The translations under genes were made by a program, and so were the position numbers. From Acinetobacter bereziniae LMG 1003 = CIP 70.12 (lineage in GTDB: Bacteria; Pseudomonadota; Gammaproteobacteria; Pseudomonadales; Moraxellaceae), in contig NZ_KB849755.1 of NCBI RefSeq assembly GCF_000368925.1, forward strand, positions 1,294,620-1,358,619: 64,000 bases of DNA. Direction: 5' to 3'. The notes under the pieces are model-generated. The model was given only the letters and a program-made list of their open reading frames with translations. It searched no databases and was not told the DNA's origin. This document shows, piece after piece, positions 63,593-64,000 of the stretch; the stretch's first letter is position 1; each line of letters begins with the position of its first letter.

Positions 63593-64000
63593 TTAATGGA
63601 CATGCCCTGCGCCCACATTACCTTTCGGTTTAGGGCATAACCAAATAATTAACCCTGCAAAGATAAATACCATCGCAAAAATCAAAAACACATGATTGAC
63701 TGAAAGTGTTAAAGCTTCCTTATCCACCAAGTTAGAAATCGTCCCCAAAGCCATTTCTGGGCTAAAACCACTATTGACCAAATTACGCTGGGTTTCTTCG
63801 ACATGCATGGTTGAAACGATTTCGCTCCGTGCCAACTTGGTATGATCATCCCAAATCGTCACAGCCAGAGATGCACCTATCGCCCCTGCCATTGTTCGCA
63901 TAAAGTTCATTAAACCCGCAGCAGAAGCTACTTCATCTGGGCGAACCACGCCCAAAGCAATACTGGACAAAGGAATAAAGAAGAATGGCACCGCAAAACC
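63593..64000 (-). CDS. DHA2-family (EmrB/QacA) efflux MFS transporter, C-terminal part
   Basis: The frame is open to the window edge (codons GFAVPFFFIPLSS), so only the last about 136 residues are present. GFAVPFFFIPLSSIALGVVRPDEVASAAGLMNFMRTMAGAIGASLAVTIWD is the conserved motif region of DHA2 pumps such as EmrB; the last helix and a His-rich tail (GNVGAGHVH) follow. An EmrA-type partner, if any, lies outside. Drug substrate unknown. Confidence 0.9.
   Translation of the reverse strand, partial: GFAVPFFFIPLSSIALGVVRPDEVASAAGLMNFMRTMAGAIGASLAVTIWDDHTKLARSEIVSTMHVEETQRNLVNSGFSPEMALGTISNLVDKEALTLSVNHVFLIFAMVFIFAGLIIWLCPKPKGNVGAGHVH

Noticed and set aside
1..64000. tRNA, rRNA, integrase, transposase or attachment sites
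   Set aside because: None was recognised on either strand; the two palindromic repeat families carry no coding capacity or terminal features of insertion sequences.

Overview
The window is a 64 kb stretch of a gammaproteobacterial chromosome, most likely Acinetobacter. The evidence is the low GC content, the pairs yggS/pilT-pilU and fur/bamE, the block dut-algC-argB, minCDE, a long KQCGH-type isocitrate lyase and a YadA-type adhesin with an ESPR leader. Nearly all genes are ordinary core genes. No tRNA, rRNA, CRISPR array, prophage or insertion sequence was seen. The species was not determined.

Layout. 1-3830: the 3' end of sbcC, a small secreted protein, two paralogous lipoproteins and uppP. 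3950-7275: yggS divergent from the pilT-pilU twitching motility ATPases. 7350-12588: fur divergent from bamE, then rnfH, an NSS-like membrane transporter, a bacteriohemerythrin, a class II glutamine amidotransferase and an OlsB-like acyltransferase. 12756-17994: argB, algC, dut and rep, all on the minus strand. 18432-23852: an OmpA-type lipoprotein, a YihG-like acyltransferase with a membrane protein that resembles a voltage-sensor domain, the minCDE operon and a PA4642-family protein. 24221-30654: aceA divergent from a LysR regulator, a CNNM/CorC protein and a CitMHS transporter. 30861-34437: a compact, very AT-rich tatABC operon followed by a Tat-type, cholesterol-oxidase-like flavoprotein. 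34601-41438: a hypothetical protein, a decayed intergenic region with a start-less frame and a structured palindromic element, two MDR oxidoreductases, a FadL porin, a DUF2239 protein and a small lipoprotein. 41439-48040: cysD-cysN, a GNAT protein, a Wzi-like protein and a PiT phosphate transporter behind a PhoB-box-like sequence. 48541-56983: a very large trimeric autotransporter adhesin split by a frameshift at a run of ten G. 57543-64000: metH, a Fic protein, a hypothetical anchored protein, a cold-shock-domain protein and the 3' end of a DHA2 efflux pump.

Most notable are: (1) the tatABC operon next to its probable substrate, which looks like a dedicated export module; (2) the G(10) tract in the adhesin, where a 9-G version would restore one reading frame of about 2,800 codons, as expected for slipped-strand phase variation (or a homopolymer sequencing error); and (3) two families of palindromic intergenic repeats, each seen twice.

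Many genes have a start a few codons inside the longest open frame, because the upstream extension begins with TTG or GTG and lacks a ribosome binding site. Those choices are explained per entry. All functional statements come from reading motifs and recalling families; no database search was run.
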